A stretch of DNA of 64,000 nucleotides, taken from Pseudomonas sp. BGr12 (GTDB lineage: Bacteria; Pseudomonadota; Gammaproteobacteria; Pseudomonadales; Pseudomonadaceae). The DNA lies in the NCBI RefSeq assembly GCF_030272895.1, contig NZ_JALRNF010000004.1:117720-181719 (forward strand). The letters are read 5' to 3'. How positions within the stretch are numbered: the first letter of the stretch is position 1; every line of letters starts with the position of its first letter. Shown here one piece after another: positions 27,404-40,131 of the stretch. The notes below the pieces were generated by a model. The model made no database searches. It saw only the letters and a program-made list of their open reading frames with translations, and was not told the origin of the DNA. A program made the translations under genes and the position numbers.

Positions 27404-28084
27404 TCACGACGCGAACCACCCCCACTCGGCCATCGACAACGGCTCGCCGTCACCGACGATGAAGTGGTCAAGCACCCTGACATCGACCAGCCCCAGCGCA
27501 GTCTTGAGGCGCTGCGTCAGCACCTGGTCGGCATTGCTGGGCTCGCTGACGCCTGATGGGTGGTTATGGCAGAGAATCAAAGCGGCAGCGTTGTGCGCCA
27601 GGGCACGCTTGATCACTTCCCGGGGAAAGACACTGGCACTGTCGATCGAGCCACGAAACAGCACCTCAAAACCCAATGGACGGTGTTTGGTGTCGAGAAA
27701 CAGACACCCGAATACTTCGCTGCGCTCATGTCGCAGCTTGGATTTGAGGTAACGACGTACCGCGTCAGGGCTTTGCAGCACCGAGTCGCGAGCGATGGTT
27801 TGCTCCAGGTGTCGCCTGCCAATTTCCATCACGGCCTGCAACTGGGTGTATTTCGCAGGCCCCAGCCCGACCTCACGCTGAAACGTGGCCTGATCGGCCT
27901 CCAGCAAATGACGCAATCCGCCAAACTGCTTCAACAGATGCCTCGCCAGATCGACAGCGCTCTTACCCGCCACACCCGTGCGTAAAAAAACCGCCAGCAA
28001 CTCTGCATCTGACAGGCTACCCGCCCCACGCTCCAGCAGTTTTTCCCGCGGCCGTTCCGCCGCGGGCCAGTCCCTGATACTCAT
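27404..28084 (-). CDS. radC: RadC/JAMM-domain protein
   Basis: A 226-residue protein with an N-terminal helix-hairpin-helix region ([20 protein letters not shown]) and a C-terminal JAMM metalloprotease-like domain with the zinc motif [14 protein letters not shown]. Historically linked to DNA repair, but its biochemical role is unsettled. Conserved position next to coaBC, from which it diverges with a 134-bp shared promoter region. Confidence 0.94.
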   Translation of the reverse strand: MSIRDWPAAERPREKLLERGAGSLSDAELLAVFLRTGVAGKSAVDLARHLLKQFGGLRHLLEADQATFQREVGLGPAKYTQLQAVMEIGRRHLEQTIARDSVLQSPDAVRRYLKSKLRHERSEVFGCLFLDTKHRPLGFEVLFRGSIDSASVFPREVIKRALAHNAAALILCHNHPSGVSEPSNADQVLTQRLKTALGLVDVRVLDHFIVGDGEPLSMAEWGWFAS

Positions 28085-28218
28085 GACCCATCCCTCTGTC
28101 TATCGGTTACTGCTCCTGTGTTTCAGCCCTGTGCTACATTACCCGCTCTTTTTTACGCGACGATCCGGCCTGGGGAGGCGTCGTCGCCGCGTACAATCAC
28201 TGAGCAAAAGGCAAGCCT

Positions 28219-29427
28219 ATGCAGCGGCTGTATCGTAAGCGCATCGTTCTCGGCGTCGGCGGCGGCATCGCCGCCTACAAAAGTGCCGAACTGGTTCGCC
28301 GACTCCTGGAACACGGCGCGCAAGTGCGTGTCGTCATGACCCGCGGCGGCGCCGAATTCATCACGCCGCTGACCCTGCAGGCCCTGTCCGGCCACCCGGT
28401 GCACATGGACCTATTGGACCCTGCTGCCGAAGCGGCGATGGGCCATATCGAACTGGCGAAGTGGGCCGACCTGGTGCTGATCGCCCCGGCCACCGCCGAC
28501 CTGCTGGCGCGCATGGCCCAGGGTGTGGCCGATGACCTGCTGACCACCCTGGTGCTGGCCACCGACGCCACCGTGGCCGTCGCACCGGCCATGAACCAGG
28601 CCATGTGGCGCGACCCGGCCACCCAGGCCAACCTGGAGCTGCTGCAAAGCCGCGACATCCAGGTCTTCGGCCCGGCCTCCGGCAGCCAGGCCTGCGGCGA
28701 TGTAGGCCTGGGCCGCATGCTCGAAGCCAACGACCTGGCCTGGTGCGCCGCCGAGTGCTTCAAACGTGAATCGCTGACCGGCAAGCACATCGTCATCACG
28801 GCCGGGCCGACCCAGGAAAACATCGACCCGGTGCGCTACATCACCAACCATAGCTCCGGGAAAATGGGCTTCGCCCTGGCTGAAGCTGCCGTCGAAGCCG
28901 GCGCCAAGGTCACCCTGATCACAGGCCCCGTGCACCTGCCCACGCCCGATCGGGTCTCGCGCATCGACGTAGTCAGCGCCCGCGACATGCTGGCGGCCTG
29001 TGAAGCGGCCATGCCCTGCGACATTTTCATCGCCTCCGCTGCGGTCGCCGACTACCGCCCGGAAGTGATCGCACCACAGAAACTCAAGAAAGACCCTACG
29101 ACAGGTGACGGCCTGCTGCTGCAGATGGTCCGCAACCCGGACATTCTCGCCACCATCGCCACCCGTCCCGACCGCCCGTTCAGCGTCGGCTTCGCCGCCG
29201 AGACCGAACACCTGCTCGACTACGCCGCGCGCAAACTCAAGGACAAGAACCTCGACCTGATTGTCGCCAACGATGTGGCCAACCCCAGCATCGGCTTCAA
29301 CAGCGAGGAGAACGCCTGCAGCGTGATCGATCGCCAGCTCCACGAAACACTCTTCGCACAGACCAGCAAGGGCAAGATCGCCCGTCAGCTGGTCGCTTTC
29401 ATCGCTGAACGTCTCAACCAGGTTTAA
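28219..29427 (+). CDS. coaBC: Bifunctional phosphopantothenoylcysteine decarboxylase/synthetase
   Basis: Coenzyme A biosynthesis enzyme of 402 residues. The N-terminal CoaC flavoprotein domain (about 1-190) contains the FMN-binding start RIVLGVGGGIAAYKSAEL and the conserved APAMNQAMW and ACGDVGLGRM regions. The C-terminal CoaB domain (about 190-400) begins ITAGPTQENIDPVRYITNHS and has the lysine region APQKLKKD. It uses cysteine, CTP and 4'-phosphopantothenate. An AAAGG site precedes the ATG. First gene of coaBC-dut, with dut only 6 bp downstream. Confidence 0.96.
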   Translation: MQRLYRKRIVLGVGGGIAAYKSAELVRRLLEHGAQVRVVMTRGGAEFITPLTLQALSGHPVHMDLLDPAAEAAMGHIELAKWADLVLIAPATADLLARMAQGVADDLLTTLVLATDATVAVAPAMNQAMWRDPATQANLELLQSRDIQVFGPASGSQACGDVGLGRMLEANDLAWCAAECFKRESLTGKHIVITAGPTQENIDPVRYITNHSSGKMGFALAEAAVEAGAKVTLITGPVHLPTPDRVSRIDVVSARDMLAACEAAMPCDIFIASAAVADYRPEVIAPQKLKKDPTTGDGLLLQMVRNPDILATIATRPDRPFSVGFAAETEHLLDYAARKLKDKNLDLIVANDVANPSIGFNSEENACSVIDRQLHETLFAQTSKGKIARQLVAFIAERLNQV

Positions 29428-29433
29428 CTCTGC

Positions 29434-29889
29434 ATGCACGCTCTACAAGCCAAGATTCTCGATCCACGCATCGGCAGCGACTTCCCGCTGCCGCAGTACG
29501 CCACCCCGGGTTCGGCCGGCCTCGACCTGCGCGCCATGCTCAAGCAGGACACGGTTCTTGAGCCGGGCCAGACCCTGCTGATCCCTACCGGCCTGTCGGT
29601 GTACATCGGTGACCCGGGCCTGGCGGCGCTGATCCTGCCGCGCTCGGGCCTGGGCCACAAGCACGGCATCGTGCTGGGCAACCTGGTCGGCCTGATCGAC
29701 TCCGACTACCAGGGCGAGCTGATGGTTTCTTGCTGGAACCGCGGCCAGACCCCGTTCACCATCGCCATTGGCGAGCGCATTGCACAACTGGTCCTGGTGC
29801 CCGTGGTGCAGGCCCATTTCGACATCGTCGAAACCTTCGACGAAAGCCAGCGCGGCGCTGGCGGCTTCGGTCATTCCGGCAGTCACTGA
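29434..29889 (+). CDS. dut: Deoxyuridine 5'-triphosphate nucleotidohydrolase
   Basis: Trimeric dUTPase (151 residues) that removes dUTP and supplies dUMP for thymidylate. The five motifs are visible in order: [44 protein letters not shown] and [10 protein letters not shown]. It follows coaBC by 6 bp and precedes algC by 112 bp. Confidence 0.97.
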   Translation: MHALQAKILDPRIGSDFPLPQYATPGSAGLDLRAMLKQDTVLEPGQTLLIPTGLSVYIGDPGLAALILPRSGLGHKHGIVLGNLVGLIDSDYQGELMVSCWNRGQTPFTIAIGERIAQLVLVPVVQAHFDIVETFDESQRGAGGFGHSGSH

Positions 29890-29922
29890 TCCCACGATTG
29901 CCCACAGTACGCCAAGGATGGC

Positions 29923-29949
29923 GAACTCTCTGGCGATATGACCGTCAAA
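29923..29949 (+). promoter_or_regulatory. Candidate extracytoplasmic sigma (AlgU/RpoE-type) promoter for algC
   Basis: GAACTC (29923-29928), 16-bp spacer, TCAAA (29945-29949). This resembles GAACTT-N16/17-TCTGA. The predicted start near 29955 leaves a leader of about 45 nt before algC. Similarity only. Confidence 0.4.
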
Positions 29950-30001
29950 GCGTTCAGTTTGAGCCTGCCCTGCACGCCCTCGATATTGGAGTTCCCCAGA
30001 G

Positions 30002-32337
<2,336 letters not shown>

Positions 32338-32362
32338 GTCGTTCGGGAAGGCGTTGCCTTCC

Positions 32363-32433
32363 ATCGCTGGCGCTGCCAGCTCCCACACGTAATGGTGCAT
32401 GCACAACCTGTGGGAGCCGGCAGAGCCGGCGAT
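32363..32433. repeat. REP-type element, second sequence class
   Basis: atcgctggcgctgccagctc ccaca ... tgtgggagccggcagagccg gcgat. The arms pair as in the other elements, but the core reads (g)ccggcagagccggc instead of gcgggcttgccccgc, a distinct subclass. Confidence 0.75.
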
Positions 32434-32447
32434 TGCTGCCCTGAAAC

Positions 32448-32476
32448 AAAAAAGGCGACCTTGCGGTCGCCTTTTT
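32448..32476. terminator. Bidirectional terminator of argB and pyrE
   Basis: AAAAAAggcgacc-ttgc-ggtcgccTTTTT: a 10-bp stem including A-U pairs, tetraloop and U-runs on both strands, between two convergent genes. Confidence 0.9.
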
Positions 32477-32484
32477 CATTTGCC

Positions 32485-33126
32485 TCAGATCCCGTACTGG
32501 GCCCGATAGGCCTCGACGGCCGGCAGGTGCTGCTTGAGCGCCGGGTCGTCGGCGAGGAACTCCAGTACCTGGGTCAGCGAGACGATGCTCACCACCGGAA
32601 TACCGAAGTCACGCTCCACTTCCTGGATCGCCGACAGCTCGCCGTTGCCGCGCTCCTGGCGGTTCAGCGCGATCAGCACGCCTGCAGCCTTGGCCTGCTG
32701 GCCCTGGATGATCTGCATGACTTCGCGGATCGCGGTACCGGCGGTGATCACGTCGTCGATGATCAGTACGTCGCCCGTCAGCGGCGCGCCAACCAGGCTG
32801 CCGCCCTCACCGTGGGCCTTGGCTTCCTTGCGGTTGAAGCACCAGGGCAGGTCGAGCTGATGGTGCTCGGCCAGGGCTACCGCCGTGGCGGCTGCCAGGG
32901 GGATACCCTTGTAGGCCGGGCCGAACAGCACATCGAACGGAATCTTGCTGTCGACGATCGCCGCCGCATAGAAACGTCCGAGCTGGGCCAGGGCCGAACC
33001 GCTGTTGAACAGGCCGGCATTGAAGAAATACGGGCTGGTGCGGCCCGACTTGAGGGTGAATTCACCGAAGCGCAGAACCCCGCGGTCGATGGCAAAACGA
33101 ATGAAGTCGCGCTGATACGGCTGCAT
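32485..33126 (-). CDS. pyrE: Orotate phosphoribosyltransferase
   Basis: Pyrimidine biosynthesis: orotate plus PRPP gives OMP. The 213 residues match the family. The PRPP-binding motif [16 protein letters not shown] is near residue 120, and [13 protein letters not shown] contains the catalytic flexible loop. It is divergent from crc, the same neighbour as in other pseudomonads. Confidence 0.97.
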   Translation of the reverse strand: MQPYQRDFIRFAIDRGVLRFGEFTLKSGRTSPYFFNAGLFNSGSALAQLGRFYAAAIVDSKIPFDVLFGPAYKGIPLAAATAVALAEHHQLDLPWCFNRKEAKAHGEGGSLVGAPLTGDVLIIDDVITAGTAIREVMQIIQGQQAKAAGVLIALNRQERGNGELSAIQEVERDFGIPVVSIVSLTQVLEFLADDPALKQHLPAVEAYRAQYGI

Positions 33127-33206
33127 GAAGAGTCCCGGATACCACGGATTTAGCTAATTGAGTACAGCTCGGGTATCATACACGCACGAGATTTTTGGGG
33201 CCATTT

Positions 33207-33986
33207 ATGCGGATCATCAGTGTGAACGTAAATGGCATTCAGGCTGCAGTCGAGCGTGGTTTGCTCAGCTGGCTGCAAGCCCAGAATGCCGACGTCATCT
33301 GCCTTCAGGATACCCGCGCCTCGGCCTTTGAACTCGACGACCCAGCTTTCCAGCTCGATGGCTACTTCCTTTATGCCTGCGACGCAGAAGTTCCCGCCCA
33401 AGGCGGCGTGGCACTTTATTCGCGGTTGCAGCCCAAGGCAGTCATCAGCGGCCTGGGCTTCGAGACAGCCGACCGCTACGGACGTTACCTGCAGGCCGAT
33501 TTCGACAAGGTAAGCATCGCCACCCTGCTGCTGCCTTCGGGAATGAACGGCGACGAAGACTTGAACCAGAAGTTCAAGTTGATGGACGACTTCGCCAAGT
33601 ACCTGGACAAGCAGCGGCGCAAGCGTCGCGAATACATCTATTGCGGCTCGTTGTACGTGGCGCAGCAGAAGCTCGACGTCAAGAACTGGCGCGACGGCCA
33701 GCAGTCGCCGGGCTTCCTGGCGCCTGAACGGGCCTGGATGGACACCGTCGTCGGCGACATGGGCTATGTCGATGCCCTGCGCGAAGTCAGCCGTGAAGGC
33801 GACCAGTACAGCTGGTGGCCGGACAACGAACAGGCGGAGATGCTCAACCTGGGCTGGCGTTTCGACTACCAGCTGCTGACCCCGGGCCTGCGCCGCTTCG
33901 TGCGAAGCGCGCGCCTGCCACGTCAGCCACGCTTCTCCCAGCATGCGCCACTGATCGTGGACTATGACTGGACGCTGACGATCTGA
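33207..33986 (+). CDS. crc: Catabolite repression control protein Crc
   Basis: A 259-residue protein with an endonuclease/exonuclease/phosphatase (ExoIII-like) fold. With Hfq it stabilises repression of A-rich (CA-motif) mRNAs, setting the carbon-source hierarchy; it lacks nuclease activity in the Pseudomonas proteins studied. The ATG at 33207 begins the conserved MRIISVNVNGIQAAVERGLL; a TTG 12 bp upstream is less likely. It is divergent from pyrE and followed by a strong terminator, and so is monocistronic. Confidence 0.97.
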   Translation: MRIISVNVNGIQAAVERGLLSWLQAQNADVICLQDTRASAFELDDPAFQLDGYFLYACDAEVPAQGGVALYSRLQPKAVISGLGFETADRYGRYLQADFDKVSIATLLLPSGMNGDEDLNQKFKLMDDFAKYLDKQRRKRREYIYCGSLYVAQQKLDVKNWRDGQQSPGFLAPERAWMDTVVGDMGYVDALREVSREGDQYSWWPDNEQAEMLNLGWRFDYQLLTPGLRRFVRSARLPRQPRFSQHAPLIVDYDWTLTI

Positions 33987-33999
33987 GTCGATCAGTTGC

Positions 34000-34028
34000 A
34001 AAAAAACCGACATTGCGTCGGTTTTTTT
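34000..34028. terminator. Intrinsic terminator after crc, bidirectional
   Basis: AAAAAAAccgac-attgc-gtcggTTTTTTT starts 14 bp after the crc stop codon. It has U-runs on both strands, so it also serves the convergent membrane-protein gene at 34041. Confidence 0.92.
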
Positions 34029-34040
34029 GTGGGTGCAATC

Positions 34041-34442
34041 TCAGCGTGTTGGGGAAAGCTTGATCAGGGCAAGGCCTATCGCAAGCCAGACAGCAGCAGT
34101 GATCAGCAACCAGGAAGCAATCAACATTCGACGCCGCAGTCGCGGAGGAAAGTTGCGCAAATCTTCTGCGTCCATCATTCCCAAGCGAACACTTAGCTTT
34201 GGATAGAGCATCGCGCCAGCGATGGTGGTGAGCAGATAGCAGCGCGATTTCAAGCGTGTCGTCCCCCAGAACGGTATTTGCATCTTTAGCCAAACGCTGT
34301 TTGGAAGGCTTGCAATGATGAGGTCGAAGTCACGGCTGCGGGCGGTGTAGGTATCGATGGCTACGCCTGACAAGCCGATTATGAAGGGGGCTAAACCGAA
34401 GGCGATGGCAATGCTCGGCGGCCAAGTGTTGATATCAATCAC
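34041..34442 (-). CDS. Hypothetical small membrane protein, possible immunity-like partner
   Basis: A 133-residue protein with about three hydrophobic segments (near residues 8-25, 65-80 and 105-125) and basic connecting stretches such as RRRMLIAS. No family is recognised. The proposed GTG start at 34442 has GAGGTG just upstream and overlaps by 8 bp the end of a small upstream reading frame, which suggests translational coupling. An alternative TTG at 34490 has no ribosome site. Lower GC than its neighbours. Placement directly behind a PAAR-like fragment fits an effector-immunity remnant; this is inference. Confidence 0.6.
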   Translation of the reverse strand: MIDINTWPPSIAIAFGLAPFIIGLSGVAIDTYTARSRDFDLIIASLPNSVWLKMQIPFWGTTRLKSRCYLLTTIAGAMLYPKLSVRLGMMDAEDLRNFPPRLRRRMLIASWLLITAAVWLAIGLALIKLSPTR

Positions 34443-34624
34443 TTTGCACCTCGTAGATGATGTCTCCCAACGACTCTCCAAATGATCCAAGGCCGGCTCC
34501 CCCGGCTAGTGATCCGCCTCCTACCAGAACGAACGCTCTGACTGCTGAGGCAGATGGCGCCGGTGGTGGTCTGGTCGCCATGTAGCCCGGCGCCGCGGCC
34601 ATTCATATTCATACGGAAGGCCAT
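34435..34624 (-). pseudogene. PAAR-like N-terminal fragment with frame-shifted Gly-rich tail
   Basis: From the ATG at 34624 the reading frame gives NMNGRGAGLHGDQTTTGAIC, which looks like the start of a type VI secretion PAAR-repeat protein (the GDxTTTGG-type motif), but it then loses similarity and stops at residue 61. A second frame on the same strand (ATG at 34581, 48 residues) runs into a glycine-rich tail, FVLVGGGSLAGGAGLGSFGE, ending ...GDIIYEVQSD and reaching the start of the membrane-protein gene. I read this as a gene that lost its middle by a frame-disrupting deletion. Each frame alone could also be chance. Confidence 0.45.
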
Positions 34625-34799
34625 GCACTGATTCCCTGAGCAAATGAAGCCCGGAACCTAGCATCGGAAAGACGGCTTTTTACGCAGGAGAAGTCGAATC
34701 AGAAGCGTCCTACACAGCCCTCAAAATGCAACCTGTAGGTGCGGATAACAAAAAGGCGAGCCCATGGGCTCGCCTTTTCCGGGACCACTCAACCGATCA
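34443..34799. other. Region between the crc-linked membrane protein and the DUF4870 gene
   Basis: 357 bp without an intact recognised gene. It holds the PAAR-like fragment (to 34624), then about 125 bp of lower-GC sequence with nothing recognised apart from a short REP-like word near 34735, and the DUF4870 terminator at 34750. Confidence 0.6.
34750..34778. terminator. Intrinsic terminator of the DUF4870 gene
   Basis: AAAAAggcgagcc-catg-ggctcgccTTTT: 8-bp GC-rich stem with A and U runs on either side, 22 bp after the stop codon of the gene at 34800. Confidence 0.88.
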
Positions 34800-35168
34800 C
34801 TATTTGATCGGCCGCCACGTCAGCGGATAACGATACGGCTGCCCGTCGTTGGCCTTGACCCCGGCAATGATGGTCAGCACCAGCACCGCGACCATCAGCA
34901 TGCCGAACAGCACGATCCCCACCAGCACGAACATCAGCGCGAAGCAGATCATCGAGGCCAGGAACACGGTGAGCTGGAAGTTCAGCGCCTCCTTGCCCTG
35001 GGCATCGACGAACGGGTCCAGGTCCTTTTTCCACACCCACATCACCAGCGGGCCCAGCAGGTTGCCAAAAGGCACCACCAGGCCCAGCAAGGCCGACAGG
35101 TGACAGAACATCGCCCACTGACGAATCTCGGCATTGGGGGTGGGCAACTGCAACGGCTGCTCGTTCAT
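34800..35168 (-). CDS. DUF4870 membrane protein (Tic20-like)
   Basis: A 122-residue membrane protein with three to four hydrophobic helices and the family motif CHLSALLGLVVPFGNLLGPL near residue 25, followed by DAQGKEALNFQ. Its function is unknown; the fold resembles Tic20/YggT-like small membrane proteins. An AAGGAG ribosome site lies 6 bp before the ATG. It lies 24 bp downstream of rph on the same strand and is probably co-transcribed with it. Confidence 0.9.
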   Translation of the reverse strand: MNEQPLQLPTPNAEIRQWAMFCHLSALLGLVVPFGNLLGPLVMWVWKKDLDPFVDAQGKEALNFQLTVFLASMICFALMFVLVGIVLFGMLMVAVLVLTIIAGVKANDGQPYRYPLTWRPIK

Positions 35169-35192
35169 GCTCTGCTCCTTGCGGTGTCGAAA

Positions 35193-35915
35193 TCAGTCGG
35201 CCAGCGAGGCTTTCTGCAGTTCGAACAGGTCGACCATGCCTTTTTGCGCCAGCGCCAGCATGGCGTTGAGCTCTTCCGGCTGGAACGGCGCGCCTTCGGC
35301 AGTGCCCTGGACTTCGATGAAACCGCCCTGGCTGGTCATCACCACGTTCAGGTCGGTCTCGGCCGCGGAGTCTTCCAGGTAGTCGAGGTCCAGAACCGCT
35401 TCGCCCTGGTACATGCCTACCGACACGGCGGCGATCATGTGCTTGAGCGGGTCGCCGCCCTTCAGGCCGCCACGCTTCTTGACCACGCGCAGGGCGTCGA
35501 CCAGGGCAACCATGGCGCCGGTGATTGAGGCAGTGCGGGTGCCGCCGTCGGCCTGGATCACGTCGCAGTCGACGTACAGGGTGATGTCGCCGAGCTTGCT
35601 CATGTCCAGGGCGGCACGCAGCGAACGGCCGATCAGGCGCTGGATCTCGAGGGTGCGGCCACCCTGCTTGCCACGGGCGGCTTCGCGCTGGTTACGCTCG
35701 CCGGTGGAGCGCGGCAGCATGCCGTATTCGGCGGTCAGCCAGCCCTGGCCCTGGCCCTTGAGGAAGCGCGGCACGCCATTCTCGACGCTGACCGTGCAGA
35801 CGACCTTGGTGTCACCGAACTCGACCAGTACTGATCCCTCGGCGTGTTTGGTGTAGTTGCGGGTGATGCGGATCGAGCGAAGCTGATCGGCAGCGCGACC
35901 ACTTGGACGTTTCAT
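35193..35915 (-). CDS. rph: Ribonuclease PH
   Basis: Phosphate-dependent 3'-5' exoribonuclease of 240 residues that trims tRNA 3' ends and degrades structured RNA. The N-terminus [18 protein letters not shown] is typical, and the phosphate and active-site segments [19 protein letters not shown] and [19 protein letters not shown] are intact, unlike the frameshifted E. coli K-12 gene. Divergent from yicC. Confidence 0.97.
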   Translation of the reverse strand: MKRPSGRAADQLRSIRITRNYTKHAEGSVLVEFGDTKVVCTVSVENGVPRFLKGQGQGWLTAEYGMLPRSTGERNQREAARGKQGGRTLEIQRLIGRSLRAALDMSKLGDITLYVDCDVIQADGGTRTASITGAMVALVDALRVVKKRGGLKGGDPLKHMIAAVSVGMYQGEAVLDLDYLEDSAAETDLNVVMTSQGGFIEVQGTAEGAPFQPEELNAMLALAQKGMVDLFELQKASLAD

Positions 35916-36068
35916 TTGGGATACCTGTACCGGGTTCGAATCTGCCCAGCATTATAAGCGCACCGGGCGATGAGGACACACCTATTGTCGCCGCAGCCGA
36001 AACCGACGGCCCAGAGGCGCTGGTCGGATTTTTACGGCAGATATCTGACTGTTTGTAACATCAGTGGA

Positions 36069-36098
36069 TTGGGAGCCAGCGCCGCTCTGCGCTACAAT
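36069..36098 (+). promoter_or_regulatory. Candidate promoter of yicC-gmk
   Basis: TTGGGA (36069-36074), 18-bp spacer, TACAAT (36093-36098). It would start transcription near 36105, about 50 bp before yicC. Confidence 0.45.
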
Positions 36099-36156
36099 CT
36101 TGCGCCTCTGCAGCCGGCCGGCTTTCCTTTGACCCCTTTTTTGCGAGGTACTTCCC

Positions 36157-37654
<1,498 letters not shown>

Positions 37655-37666
37655 GCAACCGGTAGT

Positions 37667-37690
37667 TCCAGCCGCCTAGCGGCGGCTGGA
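37667..37690. terminator. Inverted repeat at the convergent ends of gmk and the permease gene
   Basis: tccagccgcc-tagc-ggcggctgga, a perfect 10-bp stem. It contains the permease stop codon (37676-37678) and its last codons. No U-run follows on either strand, so termination may need Rho. Confidence 0.5.
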
Positions 37691-39226
37691 GACCGTGGCG
37701 TGACGTTGCAGGGTCATGCCCAGGAAGAACGCCGGCGCCCGCAGGCGTGACAGCATCATCAGCCCCAGACCCAGCAGGGTGATGATCACTGCGATCACGA
37801 ACACCAGCCCCAGACCACCCACATGCGAGCCGCTGCCGAACTCTGGCGAAGCGCTGTCGATGGCTGTCTGCAGGAAAATCACCGAGAGGATGCCGCCACC
37901 GAGCAGCGGGCACAGGCCACGCATCAGGAAGTGGCGCAGGCTGTCGAACAGGCTGTGGCGGAAGTACCAGACACAGGCATAGGCGGTCAGCGAGTAGTAG
38001 AAGCAGATCATCATGCCCAGGGCGGTGATGGTGTCGGCCAGCACGTTCTCGCTCAGGGTACGCATGGTGACGTAGAACACGCCCGCCGCCACGCCGGCAC
38101 AGATCGTCGCGTAACGCGGCGTTTGCGAACGCGGGCAGATGTTGGCGAAGCGCTCAGGCACCGCACCGTAGTAACCCATGGCCAGCAAGGTGCGGGCTGG
38201 AGAAACGAAGGTGGACTGCAGGGACGCTGCGGTACTGGCCAGCACCGCGATCGACATCAGGATCGCCAGCGGCCCCATGACCGGACCGGCCAGGTGGGCG
38301 AAGACGTTTTCCTGGATGCGCGGGTTGTTCAGGCCCAGGCCAATGTCACCGATACCGGCAAATTGCAGGGTGGCGATCGCTGTCACCAGGTACAGACCGA
38401 GGATCAGCAATACGGTCAAGGTCGCCGCACGGCCAGGGGTGTCACCGCTGCCCACCGACTCTTCGCTGATGCTCAGGCAGACATCCCAGCCCCAGAAAAT
38501 GAAGATCGACAGCGACAGGCCGGCGGTAAAGGCCGAGAACGACTCGACGCCGAAGGGGTTGAACCAGTCGAAGTCGAATTCCAGCGGCGGCGTGGTCGAC
38601 GATTCGCCGAACGCGGCCATGGCAAAGCCCACCAGCACCACCAGCTGCAACGCCACCAGGCCGTACTGCACGGTCATGGTGGTGGTGATCCCCCGGCAGC
38701 AGATCCACACCGCCATGGCGATGAACACGCAACAGGTGACGACGTTGATCAACAGGTTATCCGCCAGCGCTGCCACCTCGTGGCTGCCGGATATCTGCCC
38801 CAGGAATAGATAGAAGAAGTCGACCGCCACCCCCGCAAGGTTGGACAGCACGATGGTGGTGGCCGTGACCAGTCCCCAGCCGCCGATCCAGCCGATCATC
38901 GGGCCGAAGGCCCGCGCCGACCAGGTGAAAGAGGTGCCGCTGTCCGGCTCTGCCGAGTTCAGCTCGCGGTAGCCCAGCGCGACCAGCAGCATGGGCAGGA
39001 AGCCGACGATAAACACTGCCGGCAGATGGGCACCGACCTCGCGCACGGTGGGCCCGAGTGCGCCGGTGAGGGTGTAGACCGGTGCAATGGTGGAGATACC
39101 CAGGACAATGCTCGCCAACAGACCGAGCCGGCCCTTGGCCAGCCCTTTGGTTGCTTTCGATGCACCGCTTTCCTGGGTGCGAGCCTGTCCCATACCCGGG
39201 GACAGGCCTGCTTCGTATTCGCTCAT
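37676..39226 (-). CDS. APC-family amino acid/polyamine permease (PuuP-like)
   Basis: A 516-residue inner-membrane importer with about 12 transmembrane helices. The first helix region LLASIVLGISTIAPVYTLTG and the segment GTSFTWSARAFGPMIGWIGG are typical of the amino acid-polyamine-organocation superfamily. Its placement directly downstream of SpuA/PuuD, aldehyde dehydrogenase and SpuB/PuuA genes suggests uptake of putrescine or another polyamine. Its last codons lie inside an inverted repeat shared with the gmk 3' side. The ribosome site at the chosen ATG is weak. Confidence 0.88.
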   Translation of the reverse strand: MSEYEAGLSPGMGQARTQESGASKATKGLAKGRLGLLASIVLGISTIAPVYTLTGALGPTVREVGAHLPAVFIVGFLPMLLVALGYRELNSAEPDSGTSFTWSARAFGPMIGWIGGWGLVTATTIVLSNLAGVAVDFFYLFLGQISGSHEVAALADNLLINVVTCCVFIAMAVWICCRGITTTMTVQYGLVALQLVVLVGFAMAAFGESSTTPPLEFDFDWFNPFGVESFSAFTAGLSLSIFIFWGWDVCLSISEESVGSGDTPGRAATLTVLLILGLYLVTAIATLQFAGIGDIGLGLNNPRIQENVFAHLAGPVMGPLAILMSIAVLASTAASLQSTFVSPARTLLAMGYYGAVPERFANICPRSQTPRYATICAGVAAGVFYVTMRTLSENVLADTITALGMMICFYYSLTAYACVWYFRHSLFDSLRHFLMRGLCPLLGGGILSVIFLQTAIDSASPEFGSGSHVGGLGLVFVIAVIITLLGLGLMMLSRLRAPAFFLGMTLQRHATVSSRR

Positions 39227-39337
39227 GAGTAGTTGCCGCCGCTATTACTATTGTTCTCAGGACGCCCCGCAGCGCGTCCGCTTGCACTCAATGAAACCTG
39301 TTGCCTGTTGCTTGAACTCCGGATCGACCGGATCACG

Positions 39338-40117
39338 TCAAACTGCTGTCTCCCGGTAGCGCTCACCCCTTGCACGGGCCAGGCATGCCTCACGGAACGC
39401 CTGGAACAGGCGCAACGAAACCGGGTTGTCGGCAAAGCGGTATTCGGGGTGCCACTGCACACCGACCACAAAGCCTGGGGCATCCTCCATGGACACCGCT
39501 TCGATCAAGCCATCCGGTGCCAGGACCTCGGCACGCAGGCCGTCGGCCAGGCGATCGATACCCTGGCTGTGAAGGGAATTGACCATGAAGCTCTGCTCCA
39601 GCCCAAGCCGCTCGAACAGCCCACCGGGCTGTACCGAGACGCTATGGCGGGGGCTGTATTGCTCTTCCAGTGGCGCGTCCTGCGGCTCGCGGTGATCGAG
39701 GAAACCTGGCAGCTCCTGCACCCGCTGGTGCAGGCTGCCGCCCAGGGCGACGTTGAGTTCCTGGAATCCACGGCAGATGCAGAACACCGGTACACCGGTG
39801 GCAATGGCGGCCTGCAGCAACGGCAGGGTCAAGCGGTCACGAAACACATCGTGCTTCGTCCCCTCCACGCTGGGGGCGCCATTGTAATGATGCGGCTCGA
39901 TATTTGAAGGCGAACCGGTAAAAAGAATGCCATCCAGGCGCTCTAGCACGCGCTGGGGATCGCTGGGCTCGGCCCGCGCCGGGAGGATCAGCGGGATCCC
40001 GGCGAAGCCTGCCGCCTCGACGTACTTGTCGCCGGCGGTGTGCGAAGAATTGTTGCCCAACTGCTGACGGCAGGCGGAGACGCCAATCAAAGGCGGCATG
40101 CCAGTGGTAGTTTGCAT
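39338..40117 (-). CDS. spuA: Gamma-glutamyl-GABA hydrolase, class I glutamine amidotransferase-like
   Basis: A 259-residue peptidase C26 protein (PuuD in E. coli, SpuA/PauD in Pseudomonas) that releases GABA or another amino acid from gamma-glutamyl-GABA. The nucleophile is in PVFCICRGFQELN near residue 115, and GVQWHPEYR gives the catalytic His. A GGGAGGG site precedes the ATG. It lies 14 bp after the aldehyde dehydrogenase gene, so the three genes behave as an operon of the gamma-glutamylation pathway. Confidence 0.92.
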   Translation of the reverse strand: MQTTTGMPPLIGVSACRQQLGNNSSHTAGDKYVEAAGFAGIPLILPARAEPSDPQRVLERLDGILFTGSPSNIEPHHYNGAPSVEGTKHDVFRDRLTLPLLQAAIATGVPVFCICRGFQELNVALGGSLHQRVQELPGFLDHREPQDAPLEEQYSPRHSVSVQPGGLFERLGLEQSFMVNSLHSQGIDRLADGLRAEVLAPDGLIEAVSMEDAPGFVVGVQWHPEYRFADNPVSLRLFQAFREACLARARGERYRETAV

Positions 40118-40131
40118 GGGTTCACCCTCCC

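Noticed and set aside
33195..33206. TTG start four codons upstream of crc
   Set aside because: The conserved protein begins MRIISVNVNG at 33207.
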